64,000 bases of DNA from Xanthoparmelia taractica (GCA_033085395.1 JANQBS010000017.1:248001-312000), one strand, 5' to 3'. Counted from the stretch's first letter, positions 32,979 through 43,288 are shown. A program made the numbers and translations. The notes: a model not told the origin generated them from the sequence alone.

Positions 32979-34572
32979 ATGCAGCAACAGGCGAAGCTCT
33001 CCATAGCAGCGGCAGCGGGCATCCTTTCTCATAAACTCGTCTTCATCCGCAATGACACCACATCCAAGCCCCCCAGATCTTCCGCTTCTTCTTGCTCCTC
33101 TCTTTAGTCTTGTTTATCGGTGAGGCCAGAATATGGGTGCTCAACGACCCAGCCCAAGCGGCTAGCGCGTCTTCGCTCATAGTCCTCTCATATAGCCTCT
33201 CTCTGTTCACTAGCATTGCCATATATCGTGTCTTTTTCCATCAATTACGCAGATTTCCCGGTCCCTTAGGGGCTCGAGTATCCAAATTCTGGCATGTAGG
33301 CAAGCTGCTCGGTCAGCCGAACTTCAAGGTGCTGGATGAGTTGCATCAGCAGTATGGCGATTTTGTTCGCACTGGTGAGCATTCGTGTTACCATCATAAA
33401 CGCCGAAAACTGCTGCTCACGAAACATACATCCAGGCCCAAATGAGATCTCCATCCGCTCTCCCTCAGCAATGGCGGAAATCAATGGACCCAGCAGCAAA
33501 TGCACCAAAGCCCCTTTCTACGACCTCCTCCTGCCCCGTACCTCCATCATCACCACCCGCAACAAAACCCTCCACGACCAGCGTCGCCGAATCTGGGACC
33601 AAGGCTTTGGCGCCAAAGCTCTAAACAAGTACGAACCACAAGTAGACCACTACACTTCACTCCTCACGTACGCGATATCGCAGCGTCTAGGCACGCCGTT
33701 AGACGTAGCATCCTGGTTCCACTACTTCTCCTTCGACCTCATGGGCCAACTCTCCTTCAGCAAGTCCTTCAACATGCTCGCGACGGGGAAACGCCACTTC
33801 GCCATCGACCTGATGCGCGACGGCATGACGCTCCTGGGTCTCTTCACGCCGACGCCCTGGCTCGCCCGCATCGGCTTCAGCATCCCCGGCGTGGCCTCGG
33901 GCTGGAAATCCATGTTCGTCTGGTCCGACGCGCAAACGGCCCCCCAACGGCCAAAACCCCGACATCACCTCCCGGCTCATCGACGCCGCCCGCAAAAATC
34001 ACACCCTCGAAGCCGACCGCAGCTGGCCCAACGGCGACGCCTTCGGCATCGTCGTCGCAGGCTCAGACACAACCGCCACAACCCTCACCCTGCTCTTCCA
34101 CCACCTCGCGCTCTGCCCCGCCCACGCCGCGAAAACCCGCGCCGAACTCGCACCCCTCCCTCCGAACCCGGACGCCCGATCCCTCGCCTCCCTCCCCCAC
34201 CTCAACGGCGCCATCAACGAAACCCTCCGCCTCCACCCCCCCGTCCCCTCCAACGGCCTCCGCCAATCCTCGCCCGAAGGCCTCACCATCGCCTCCACCT
34301 TCATCCCCGGCAACACCGTCCTCTGCCTACCCCTCTACTCCCTCCACCGCCTCCCGTCCTGCTTCCCGCGGCCAGGCGACTTCATCCCCGAACGCTGGTC
34401 CTCGGAACTGGACCTCGTGCTCGACAAGGCAGCCTTTGCGCCCTTTTCGCAGGGCCGCTTTGGCTGCGTGGGCAAGCAGCTTGCGCTCATGGAGATTCGG
34501 GCCGTCGCGGCGGCGTTGTTGACGAGGTTTGATTTTCGGTTCGCGAGGGGGAGGGGGAGGGGATGGGGGTGA
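32979..34572 (+). CDS. Cytochrome P450 with two compensating frameshifts
   Basis: Two exons (32979-33374, 33436-34572; intron 61 bp). Landmarks after correcting frame are several N-terminal hydrophobic helices (LSLVLFIGEARIWVL and SYSLSLFTSIAIYRVFF), FPGPLGARVSKFWHVG, QYGDFVRTGPNEISIR (across the splice), I-helix VVAGSDTTATTLT, K-helix ETLR, FIPERW, and the heme loop FSQGRFGCVGKQLAL. The architecture (multi-helix N-terminus, YGDFVRTGPNE) resembles the mould 'high nitrogen upregulated P450 monooxygenase 2' group. The frame shifts near the C6 run at 33069-33074 (one base too few) and at the C6 run 33940-33945 (one base too many, between WSDAQTAP and NGQNPDITSRL). Neither has splice signals. Both sit in C homopolymers, so sequencing error is as likely as pseudogenisation. 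Its position beside the UbiA-type gene suggests a tailoring role. Confidence 0.75.
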
Positions 34573-36520
34573 GGGTGGGTTGAATGACCCACCTTGTTGC
34601 GTTCCCATATTTTTATCCTCAGATATCATGCAATGCATCATGCATCGTCAACGAAAATCAAGCCAATGCTTCGAGCTACTATACTTATCTCTCCAATACC
34701 CATGTTCGTATCATCGTAAACGGGATAGCTTTTTACCTGCGATTTTAAGGTAGATGAGAATCGAATAGGGGCACTGCGGATTCTATCTAAGTTCGGAACG
34801 ACGGGCGTTGCAGAGGTATATAACGCTTGGTGGCGGGGAGGCAGGGAAGAAGTTGGGTGATGTTTGGCTGGGTGCAATGCTTTTGCATACTCGTACTTAG
34901 GAGGACGTGTGTGTGAGAGAGAGAGAGAGAGGGAGAGGGGGAGAGAGAGAGAGAGAGAGGGGGGGGGGGGGGGAGAGAGAGAGAGAGAGAGAAAGAGGAT
35001 AGCGAGGCTGGTTGTCGTGCTATGAAAGTGTGCGAGCATGTTGCATCCTGGCGAGTAGTCAATCACGCAGGAATTTCAGAGGGCCTTTTCTCTTTAGGAT
35101 CTACTGCAGTGGAGGATAAAGTAGGTAGGTAGGGATTTGGCATATTTTCAATTTTGTCGGAGGAAATGGGTGAGATGCCAGTACTTGATTAGGAAATCAT
35201 TTCGAGTATTACCCGTGACCCTCCTGCACCGACCAATCGACTCCCATGCGCGTGCCTTAGTATCCCACGTGCCCGAGTCCTCGAACCGAAATTTACAAGA
35301 TCCCCTGTGTCTATCACTCAAGTCCAGCACGAAAAAGTGGACACTTTCACCGTCATAACAGCTCACAACGACGACAAAGGAATGATCAGACCCTCCTTCA
35401 GCAGACTCTAATCCCAGCACCTTCCCCTGACAATCTAATATACTAGAAACGCAACGGCCATCACTCCCCCGCTGGCGAGACAGACGAGTAAATATCGTAG
35501 AGAACCTGAATGGTCCCATTCTGCAGATTGGAGGAACCGAGTAGTCAGCGTATTGGCTTCGACCGTGCACGAAGGTTGGGATACATTTGTGAGCTCGAAA
35601 TAAAGGCGCTTTGCAGAGCTTATAGAGAAACAGCAGTACTAATTTCATGCCATCTGGTAACTATTCTGCAGCAGAGAGGAGTCTTGCTGTCCGGAGACTG
35701 CGCCAGCTTGGGCCCAAGTCCATCTTTGGTGGTCATTCGTGCCACGTGACTCAGCATTCTCGGGTTTGATAACGCTTCGAAATTTTGAGCTCTCCCTTCC
35801 CGGCCTCTTCCCTCGAGCTGGCCTTGCGTGGAGAGGGAGGTTCCAAAATGTTAAACACTGCGTACGCAACAAAAGGCCGTGCTCGCATCGGCAATGGGAT
35901 TGGCGCCCTCGTGGCATGGTCCCACAGCGAGCTTTCTGCGTCTCGTAGCATTACTGAAGCCGCTTGCAACCATGCAGATTCTCGGCTCCGTTGGCTCTGG
36001 AGCAGGGTCCCCCAGCGACCTCTTTGCAGGTCAGGGACGAGGGATAGTATGCAGTTGGGGTTGCCCGCCCGCGACAGTGCAGTGAGCCCCCTTCCTTTCC
36101 CATTGCCCTTCAAGATGACGCGATTACAATGCGCCCTGAAACGTATAATTTGATCACAAATCTGATCCCACTCTTTACTGCATGTGAAGCGGGATTGGCC
36201 CATAGATTGGCCCAGAGTGTAGTCTCCGCTGAGCAGTTTTCAGTGTCTCAGAGTCAATTTTCTTCCCGCAGAAATGGATCGGGCGAAACGCATTCACATG
36301 ATGGCCATGAACAATTCTTTTTTCTTTCTACTAATAGTAGTTGTTGGGCTTGGAGTTTTATGCGAGGACTGGCCGCAGGTAAGATTCAATCCAACAAGTT
36401 CCAAGGTCATTCCCTGCATGCTCATCCCTCGCAATCATGGTGTAGCGGCCAAGAGATACGCATAAGGATCTGGGATATCGGCTGACCCGGAGGATGTAGG
36501 GTGTGCTAGCTGCCACTCCT
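34573..36520. other. Long intergenic region; microsatellite; uncertain ORF
   Basis: Apart from the GA repeat listed separately, a minus-strand ATG frame at 35148-35648 (166 codons) reads CVSSILDCQGKVLGLES and HSFVVVVSCYDGESVHFFVL. It has plausible composition but no family and no splice support; I would give it about 0.25. CACGTG hexamers occur near 35270 and 35742. Confidence 0.45.
34911..34998. repeat. (GA)n / poly-G compound microsatellite
   Basis: About 88 bp of GA dinucleotides interrupted by a run of about 15 G, directly visible. It produces false Ser/Leu-rich and Pro-rich open frames on the minus strand. Confidence 0.95.
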
Positions 36521-36751
36521 TCAGTGGAATTCTTCGGGTGTATCATCATTTCTGATGTGAGAGGGACTTCGAGGCTGGTGGAGCTCCTTGAACGTCTTCT
36601 CTTTTTCCAAGGGTTGGCGACCCCATTTCTGTAAACCCCATAGGAGACCAACGGATATGACAGCTTCGACGATTCCTGCGGCCAAGTTCTCTGCCTTCAC
36701 CGAGTTCTGGTTGCGAGAGAAGGACTTCTGAAGTCTGCTCCAGAATGACAT
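36521..36751 (-). CDS. Possible small single-pass membrane protein, 76 residues
   Basis: The frame starts with ATG at 36751. It has a basic N-terminus (MSFWSRLQKSFSRNQNS), one hydrophobic/amphipathic helix (AAGIVEAVISVGLLWGLQKW) and a polar tail ending NDDTPEEFH. I do not recognise a family. Support is only the protein-like composition and the sensible Met; it could be a chance frame. Confidence 0.3.
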   Translation of the reverse strand: MSFWSRLQKSFSRNQNSVKAENLAAGIVEAVISVGLLWGLQKWGRQPLEKEKTFKELHQPRSPSHIRNDDTPEEFH

Positions 36752-37434
36752 GTTGAACTCGCTGCACCAGTGGAAAGGAAGGCACAAGATATGGCTCGCT
36801 GGAAATTGTCAGCGGTCTTTCTGTAGAGACAGATTTTTGGTTGATTCAACGGCCAAGTACTATATCTCCCCCCCCCCCCCCCCCCAACAAAAAAAAAGAA
36901 ATGGATCGGAACGGGTCATCAATTGTTCCGGTCAAGATCCGCTTGTCTACAAGTACCCAAAAGCCCAAGGTTCAGCACACATATTGTTGCAATATTGAAG
37001 CGAAAGCCTCAGACCGGCAGGTTCGGCTGGCAGTAACTGCGACTGATGTTGGTTGAAATTGACCGCCGATGTCGATGGTGAAGTGATCAAACATCCACGA
37101 TGTGACTGTTGCTATTGAGCACTCTCGATGTCACGTGCCAAAGACTCGAATGACAGTCAAATGCGACGGCCATGATCTTACGGGCGGCTAGTCAAATGAA
37201 CTACGAACCGTGTGCAGTATGTGATCTACCAATTTGAGCCATACGGGAGTGAAGAAGCCGTATGTAAGCGACTCTCTTATGAAGAAGCGATGGGCTTTGC
37301 TCGCATATCAAGTAGGCACTCTCCACATGGCAAACGGACCTCATGGAAATCTGTCCTCAGTCCATTGTCAGATCAGATCACTCCCATAATACGATAACAG
37401 CGGTGACTGTCATCCTCAGCTTCTTTTCACGATT
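36752..37434. other. Intergenic region with poly-C tract
   Basis: An 18-base C run at 36868-36885 is followed by an A-rich run. A CACGTG lies near 37133 within the presumed promoter of the secreted-protein gene at 37435. Nothing else recognised. Confidence 0.5.
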
Positions 37435-37944
37435 ATGGCTCTCCTCGTATTTGTTCTCTTTCCGCTCATCGCTACTCTTGGCCTGGCTCGTGTACTAACA
37501 GACACGGCACTGATCTTGGTTAAACCCGCACCAAACAGCCTGAACCTGGCTCCTCTCCCGAATCCTTACCCTGTTCCCGGCACGGACATCACTCTTCATT
37601 TCCTGCCACAGCCTACGCACCCTCGACCTCCAGACGCAGATATCATCAGGCTCTTCGCCCGAGCTACATCTGCAATCGAAGCCTACGAAGGGAATAGCCC
37701 AATCCCGGGTCATGGGTATACGCTCATTTGCGGGAGAGCCAAAATGGATTTGGCCTCCAACCACCTACCAATGAACCCATTCACGTATAGTGACGCGCTG
37801 TCCGTGCTATTGGGGATCTCGTTCAAGATGCAAAATGAAGGAGCCAGGAACATACTTGCGTGTGTGCTTCGGACAGGGAACCCCCAAATCATAGGATTTG
37901 CAGCTGTTTATCGCCCTGCCATCGCGAGAGACAACTCTGCTTAA
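37435..37944 (+). CDS. Small secreted protein, unknown family
   Basis: Single exon of 169 residues. The N-terminus is a signal peptide (MALLVFVLFPLIATLGLARV), followed by a Pro-rich segment (LNLAPLPNPYPVPGTDITLHFL) with the NPYPVPGT pattern seen in other mould secreted proteins. A mixed domain with only two Cys follows (TLICGRAK, NILACVLR). It ends shortly after QIIGFAAVYRPAIARDNSA. No catalytic motif. It lies beside two other secreted-protein genes. A C-terminal intron with a further exon cannot be excluded. Confidence 0.55.
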   Translation: MALLVFVLFPLIATLGLARVLTDTALILVKPAPNSLNLAPLPNPYPVPGTDITLHFLPQPTHPRPPDADIIRLFARATSAIEAYEGNSPIPGHGYTLICGRAKMDLASNHLPMNPFTYSDALSVLLGISFKMQNEGARNILACVLRTGNPQIIGFAAVYRPAIARDNSA

Positions 37945-38213
37945 CCAGCTCGGGTACGAAACTCTACTTTGTGCCTACCTTTGCTTGGCCCAGCCTCTGG
38001 CATCTTCGCTTGTGGTGGTATGCTGGGGTTATTCAATTATGGCAAATATGTGTGGTGTTGGCTTCAAGGTGATGTTTAGGGTATAGCTAGAATATGCTAT
38101 CGCTCATTTGCCTTCGTTTCCCATATGCTGGCTTTTCACGTCCCACTTTCTATCATTTGGAAAACCGAAAAAGTCCCCTAGGACGGGAGGACTACTTTTT
38201 CCATTCTCTATTA

Positions 38214-39042
38214 TCAGGATTTCTCTCCACGATTTTCCACCAGAACCACGTGGAATGCATTGAGCATAGTTCGTGGCACAGCCGTAGTATTCACCAACGT
38301 CCAATTCACAGCCACTTCGTTACCGGGTGCCGGGATCATACCCGCCGGACTGTTGGAGAAGGAATTGAGGATCATATCAAAGAGTGATCCTGATTCCCAC
38401 ATGAACAGACTGAGAACAGGCTGCTTAGGCTGCTGTGCTGTAAGAAGACGAGAGTCAGTGTTATTGCACCGTCCTGAAACGAGCCCAGAATCTCTTACAG
38501 CTTGGTATCACAACTACCCCTCCAGACCCCATCGGTCCATTGAGTAGACACTTCGTCATCATGAAGTTCCCCCTGGCATTAACTTTTGCCCAGCTGGTTC
38601 CGCCTAAAGCATGAACAGCGCCATATCCTGAAGCGTAGCTTACAATTGCGAAGTTGCACGATTCTAGGACCCAGGCATCGTCAGCACATCGAATCCAGTT
38701 TCTCCTCCATGATGCACCTTTCGGCCGATTCTACATACCCAGCGAATAATATCTTGGCACTTGGACAACCCTATCAAGATGAGCTGCCCCCACAGTGCCG
38801 ATCACGCCAGGCCAGGAACCTTTCTCATCGGCCCTCATCTGCTCCTCATCAAAAACGCGCTGGACGTTGTCCTTGTAGTTTGCAAACGACTCTAGGAGAG
38901 GATGGCAATCAACTATATTTGGTGAGCCATAAGTCTGTCGGCCACAGTAATAATCTTCGGCACTATCCTGGGAGCTCACAGAAACGAGACTGGCAAGGGA
39001 GACGGGGACAAGAGCAGAAGCCCATGCTATGCACCGTAGCAT
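38214..39042 (-). CDS. Small secreted Cys-containing protein, paralogue A
   Basis: Three exons (38739-39042, 38499-38663, 38214-38437) encode 230 residues. Signal peptide MLRCIAWASALVPVSLASLV. The mature part opens DYYCGRQTYGSPNIVDCHPL, then RVFDEEQMRA, VVQVPRYYSLESCNFAIV, NFMMTKCLLNGPMGSGGVVV, MWESGSLFDMIL and VAVNWTLVNTTAVPR. The order C-G-x2-Y-G-x-P, R-x-F-x-E, V-x2-P, S-C, C-x2-x-G-x-G-G, GS-x-F is shared with the gene at 39570. Both introns fall at the same alignment positions in the same phase (1), so the two are paralogues. No enzyme motif; an extracellular role is inferred from the signal peptide. Confidence 0.75.
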
Positions 39043-39569
39043 TGTTTGAATGAATCTAAAAAGCGACGAGACGACACCTCATGACATGACTACACGAAGG
39101 ACTAACTCATGCATTACGACTTATCAACTGTTTCGGACTATTGGATAGCCACTCCAAATGTTCCAATTTTCTCCCACGCGATTTTTAATATGCCGCTGAC
39201 GTTGAGAATCCTGTGGGGAACGCATAAGAGCTGGCGATAGGCGGCGCTTCTTGCCCAAACAATCTCGAAACCATATATACCTCATTCCCGACACTCGCAC
39301 GCCATACTGTGGGTAACTAACCCTCAGGATCGGCTCTTCGACCTTCTACCCGAACACTAGGATTGAACATCCGGAAGGTAAAAACTCTCCATGATCTGAG
39401 ACTGCGCGGTTTCCCCCACAGGATCCCCACAAACAAGCGAAGTGTCATCAGAACCCACGCGTTGCGCAATCGTCACAAACGCCGGCTCCTCAAACGAACA
39501 CATTATCATCCCATCATCCACCATGCTCTCGAAGGTCTCCCGTGTCGAAAATACCAGCCTGTATCAGCT
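39043..39569. promoter_or_regulatory. Divergent promoter region between two secreted-protein paralogues
   Basis: The 527-bp spacer between the two starts. It should carry both promoters and suggests co-regulation. A TATATACC-like AT stretch lies near 39270. No palindromic symmetry was detected by eye. Confidence 0.45.
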
Positions 39570-40448
39570 ATGCTCCTCCCCACCACTCTTCTCCTCGCCC
39601 TCCTCGCCCTCACCTTCCCCATCCCCACCCGCTCCACCCCAATCCTCTGCGCCGGAAACATCTACGGCAACCCCGACCTCCCCGACGCAATCACCCTCAG
39701 CGACAACCTCCCCTACGTGAAAGTCGACACCGATGGCGACATGGACGCCGTACGCATCTTCGCCGAACCAGCCTTCTTCACGCCGCGGTTCCGCAGCCTG
39801 ACGAATACCTTCCAAACGGCTATGGTGCAGTTGCCGCGCGTGTGGCGGTACCGTAAGTCGATTGGAACTCGCTCCTGGGACGAGCTCCGGAATGTTCGTG
39901 GAACGTCCTGATAATGATGATGATGATGAATAATCAGGCTCCGCACGCATGGCCCTCCTCTTCTACGCAAACGCCGCCGGCTACGTTCCAAACGCCAGCA
40001 CCAATGGCAACTGGCGCGCCGTCCAGGCCGCCGCGGCGGGCGTGCTGCACTATTGCGTCCGGGGCCAGCGGGGCGTCGGTGGCGTGTGGATCCTTTCTGG
40101 TATGCACACCGATCGATCTCCCTTGCCCCTGATTTCACATCTTCTCACCTCATCGAGAACCCCATGGCGCATCTATCTCTCACATTTTCACCTCCACCAC
40201 ACATCACAAACAAACACGCTAATGGAGTATGACGTGAACTCACAGACGACGCACAAATGCCCCTCCTCGCCCTCTACCTCTACGCATCCGGGTCGCCGTT
40301 CGAGGACGTGCTGAATCGGTATATGATTACGGGACGGGGCGTCAATCCGTTTGATCCGAGGGGATTTGGGATTGAGGGCGGCGTGAGGGTCAATTCGTCA
40401 GTGGTGGTGGTGGATGCGAGGGTTGGGGGGGTGGAGGGGACGGGATGA
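39570..40448 (+). CDS. Small secreted protein, paralogue B
   Basis: Exons 39570-39852, 39938-40099 and 40246-40448 give 215 residues. Signal peptide MLLPTTLLLALLALTFPIPT. The mature part opens ILCAGNIYGNPDLPDAITL, then VRIFAEPAFF, VQLPRVWRYRSARMALLFYA, AAAGVLHYCVRGQRGVGGVW, LYLYASGSPFEDVLNRY and VRVNSSVVVVDARV. It parallels the gene at 38214 block by block and shares its two phase-1 intron positions, but has lost some Cys (DA where A has DC; SA where A has SC). Coding sequence is far richer in C than its partner. Role unknown. Confidence 0.72.
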
Positions 40449-40649
40449 AGGAGAGGATGAAGGGGTGGTAGAGAGGGTGGACTGGGGTGAGGGAATTTAG
40501 AAAAGGATGGACTTTGGCGTTTCGAGCGACCTTTTGGTTCCGTCCTCCAAGATTCATTCATATACAGTAACTGCAACAGACAGCTAGCACGGCTGCTATC
40601 TGCAAAATCCCAATAACCTCCTTCAACAGTAAACCCATCTCTCCGCGTC

Positions 40650-42203
40650 CTAATCCCCCAGAGCCGCAATCTTTAAATCCAAGTCCCCTTGTAAACTACG
40701 AATCTTATCCAGCAGCTTCTTCTTCAACAACGCATTCCCAATCGAATCCGCCTTGGTCTTCTCCTGCCGTATCGCAGCTTCCAAATCCGCAATCTCCTCC
40801 TTGTGCCGCTGCCTCTCCTGCTGCCGCTCCTGCGTGGCTTCGTCGATGGACGAGTCGTCGTCTTCCTCTTCTTCGTCGGTGCCGTCGTCGTCCTCCGCGG
40901 AGGTGGTGGTGGCGGCACCGGGGGTGTCTGCTGCTATGGAAGGGGTGGGCTGGGTGTTGGCGGAGGGGGAGATTGGGGTGGGGGTGTCGAGGGGAGGGGC
41001 GAGGTCGGCGGCCATGGCGGCTTCGAGTTCCATGGCTGCTTCGAGCTCTTCGGCCATGGCGTCGTGGTCGGCGTCGCGGCTGCCTTGGACCGGCGTTTGC
41101 GTGTATCCGCCTTGCTCGGCGTCATAGTCGTCGCCTTCTGCGTCTTCTTCTGCGTCGTCGTCGTTGTCGGAGGACGAGGCTTCTTCGCTGCCGCTTTCTC
41201 CGTTCTCCCGGTTCCGTTTCTTGCGCAGTTCGTTTTCGTCGATGAGCTCGATTATGGGTTCGCCCTCTGCTTCTTCGTCTCTTGCGAGCAAGGCTTCCAC
41301 TTCTGCCTCCACTTCCATTACGTCCCGCACGCTGATTCTCTTCCTGAATCGCCTCGTTCGCACTTTATGTAGCGGCGGCGTGATCCCACTAGCCCACTGC
41401 ATTGTCTTCTCGTCCAACTCTCCCCTTTCATTCAACTGCCCCTTCCCGTTCGGGATCGGATACAGCAGGGCATCTTCCTCCTGTTTGATCTGCCCCATCA
41501 CAACCAGCATCTGACACACATCCAAACTCTTCATCCACGGCCCCCTCTTCTCCCAACTCTTCATCGCCTCGATCACGCATGGTAGATCCACCAGCACGGC
41601 CGCATAGTGCCGTCCATTCACGCTCACAGCAGCTCTTCGTCCATCACTGGTCAAGAAGCGCATGCGTACGTCTGCCCCGCCAGCTCTCCGTCCGAAATTC
41701 CCTTCCGCAGCTGCTTTCCTTATGATATCGCAGTCCTCGCCTGGTTGCATGCGCAAGATGAAGCCTTCGGAAATCGTAGGGTCGAGTTCGCGGTCGTCCG
41801 CTTCGCTGTCGTAGCCGACGCCTTTGGGTCTCTTTGGAACCTTCCCTTTGGTCTTGAGCTTCACGAGGGGAGCGAGGGGCGCGCGGGTGTTGAGCTTGAT
41901 TTTCTTGATGGCCGGGCCGGGGACGGATCTAGGCTCTTCACCCTCTTCATTATCGTCGTCTTCTATTTCGAGAGCGCGCTTCTTGGGGGTGGGTTTGGAT
42001 TTGCGGGGTGTTTTTGCGGCGGTCTTGGAGCCGGTGGAGGCGAGGCTGGAGGTAGGATCGTTGGGAGTAACCTGAGGTGCTTGAGTAATGGAGCTACTGT
42101 TGAATTTGAGCTTTAGCTTGGGAGTGCCCGTCGTTGCTGATGGGGGTGTTTGAGAGGCCTCTGGTTTGGGAGCGGAGAGTTTGAGAAATGGACGCTGTGA
42201 CAT
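40650..42203 (-). CDS. TAF7: TFIID subunit TAF7
   Basis: Intronless gene of 517 residues. Residues about 140-290 form the TAFII55 N-terminal domain: ELDPTISEGFILRMQPG, ADVRMRFLTSDGRRAAVSVN, GRHYAAVLVDLPCVIEAMKS and SLDVCQMLVVMGQI. Around it are a Lys/Pro-rich, disordered N-terminus, an acidic middle (SDNDDDAEEDAEGDDYDAE) and a C-terminal coiled coil (ERQRHKEEIADLEAAIRQEK). TAF7 binds TAF1 within TFIID and regulates its activity at RNA polymerase II promoters in the nucleus. The length fits fungal TAF7. The antisense strand is open because of GC bias and is not a gene. It is head to head with a second TFIID-type gene. Confidence 0.93.
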   Translation of the reverse strand: MSQRPFLKLSAPKPEASQTPPSATTGTPKLKLKFNSSSITQAPQVTPNDPTSSLASTGSKTAAKTPRKSKPTPKKRALEIEDDDNEEGEEPRSVPGPAIKKIKLNTRAPLAPLVKLKTKGKVPKRPKGVGYDSEADDRELDPTISEGFILRMQPGEDCDIIRKAAAEGNFGRRAGGADVRMRFLTSDGRRAAVSVNGRHYAAVLVDLPCVIEAMKSWEKRGPWMKSLDVCQMLVVMGQIKQEEDALLYPIPNGKGQLNERGELDEKTMQWASGITPPLHKVRTRRFRKRISVRDVMEVEAEVEALLARDEEAEGEPIIELIDENELRKKRNRENGESGSEEASSSDNDDDAEEDAEGDDYDAEQGGYTQTPVQGSRDADHDAMAEELEAAMELEAAMAADLAPPLDTPTPISPSANTQPTPSIAADTPGAATTTSAEDDDGTDEEEEDDDSSIDEATQERQQERQRHKEEIADLEAAIRQEKTKADSIGNALLKKKLLDKIRSLQGDLDLKIAALGD

Positions 42204-42523
42204 TTTGAAGATGTGAATACGATGTCGATGGCATCAGCGAGTCGCTAGAAGTAAGAGGGGCTGTCAAGAAGATGCCGTATTGCGTTGTAGATGTTGTAGG
42301 AAGGAAGTGAGTCGCTATTGAAGAGTACGGGCCAAAACGCTAGTAATATCTCAGAGCGAGTTTCCATATGCTCACTTTCACAACCCACTCACCCACATCT
42401 GCATGCTACGACACTAAATCTCACATCCTGCCATGGCAGCAACTCAACCGCCCACCACAACAGCACCATCCACCCTCTAAACTCGCCCCACCACCACCAC
42501 AACGCACCCAGCCCAAACGAGCC
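42204..42523. promoter_or_regulatory. Divergent promoter between two TFIID-subunit genes
   Basis: 320 bp between the TAF7 start (42203, minus) and the TAF3-like start (42524, plus). The leftmost part contains cgatgtcgatggcatcagcgagtcgc. No TATA box is obvious. If the TAF3-like protein starts at 42368 instead, the spacer shrinks to 164 bp. Confidence 0.5.
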
Positions 42524-43288
42524 ATGTCCACCAACCCCCTCCACCTCTCCCTCCTTCGCCCCCCAATCCTCCACATCCTCCGCGCCGCCGGCTTCAACAC
42601 CACCCGCCCCTCCGTCCTCGATACCCTCGTCGACCTCGCCTCCCGCTACCTAACCCTCCTCGCCGCCCACACAGCCCGCCACGCCCTCCTCCGGCACCCC
42701 TCCTCTTCCCCACCACACGACCAATACCAACACTCCCCCCCCCCCATCACAATCACAGACGTCCGTCTCGCGCTCCAAGACGCCGGCGCCCTATACCCGC
42801 AGCTCAGCGCCATGGAAGAACAAGTGCGCGGCGAAGAGGACATGCGCGGCATCGAGGCCTTCATATCCTGGTGCACGGGACCCAACGCGCAGGAGATCCG
42901 GCGCATTGCGGGGATGGTGCCTGAGACGTCTACTGCGGCTACGACTACTACGACTAATGTTGATTTGAGCGCGAAAGCGGCGATGAGGGTGGTGGAGGGG
43001 GAGGAAGAGAGGCCGGAGGATTTCCTGACGCAGTTGAAGAAGAAGCATGCGAAGACTAGGGATGGGGAGGAGAGCCGGTGGGCGGGGACTGTGCTTGGGA
43101 GGGAGAGGGGGGGGGAGGGCGCGGTGAGGATTGAGGGGTGGGAGGGTGTGGAAGGGTTGGGGGAGTGGGCGGAGAGGGTTAGGGGGAAGGGGATTGATAG
43201 GGTCGTGGAGGTGGGGGTTGGGGTTGGGGTTGGGGGGAGTGGGTGTAGTAGTCCGCTGAGTGAGATTAGTGCTGGTACTGCGACTTGA
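42524..43288 (+). CDS. TAF3: Histone-fold (bromodomain-associated) protein, TAF3-like
   Basis: Single exon, 254 residues from the ATG at 42524 (an in-frame ATG at 42368 would add a His/Pro/Gln-rich leader). Residues 5-100 contain the histone-fold BTP domain: LLRPPILHILRAAGFNTTRP, SVLDTLVDLASRYLTLLAAH and ITDVRLALQDAGALYPQL. FISWCTGPNAQEIRRIAGM follows and then a charged region with EDFLTQLKKKHAKTR. Fungal TAF3 proteins keep this fold and usually lack the metazoan PHD finger, as here. It would dimerise with TAF10 in TFIID; that is family knowledge. Other BTP proteins are the main alternative. The C-terminus is Gly/Val low complexity. Confidence 0.75.
   Translation: MSTNPLHLSLLRPPILHILRAAGFNTTRPSVLDTLVDLASRYLTLLAAHTARHALLRHPSSSPPHDQYQHSPPPITITDVRLALQDAGALYPQLSAMEEQVRGEEDMRGIEAFISWCTGPNAQEIRRIAGMVPETSTAATTTTTNVDLSAKAAMRVVEGEEERPEDFLTQLKKKHAKTRDGEESRWAGTVLGRERGGEGAVRIEGWEGVEGLGEWAERVRGKGIDRVVEVGVGVGVGGSGCSSPLSEISAGTAT

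Noticed and set aside
33500..34522. Pro/Arg/Ser-rich overlapping frames in P450-3
   Set aside because: They are the two wrong frames around the C6 frameshift; P450 motifs occur only in the corrected frame.
34638..35066. Minus-strand Ser/Leu-rich 'membrane protein'
   Set aside because: Product of the (GA)n microsatellite.
40803..42116. Plus-strand frames opposite TAF7
   Set aside because: Antisense shadows created by GC-rich third positions; TAF7 itself is unambiguous.
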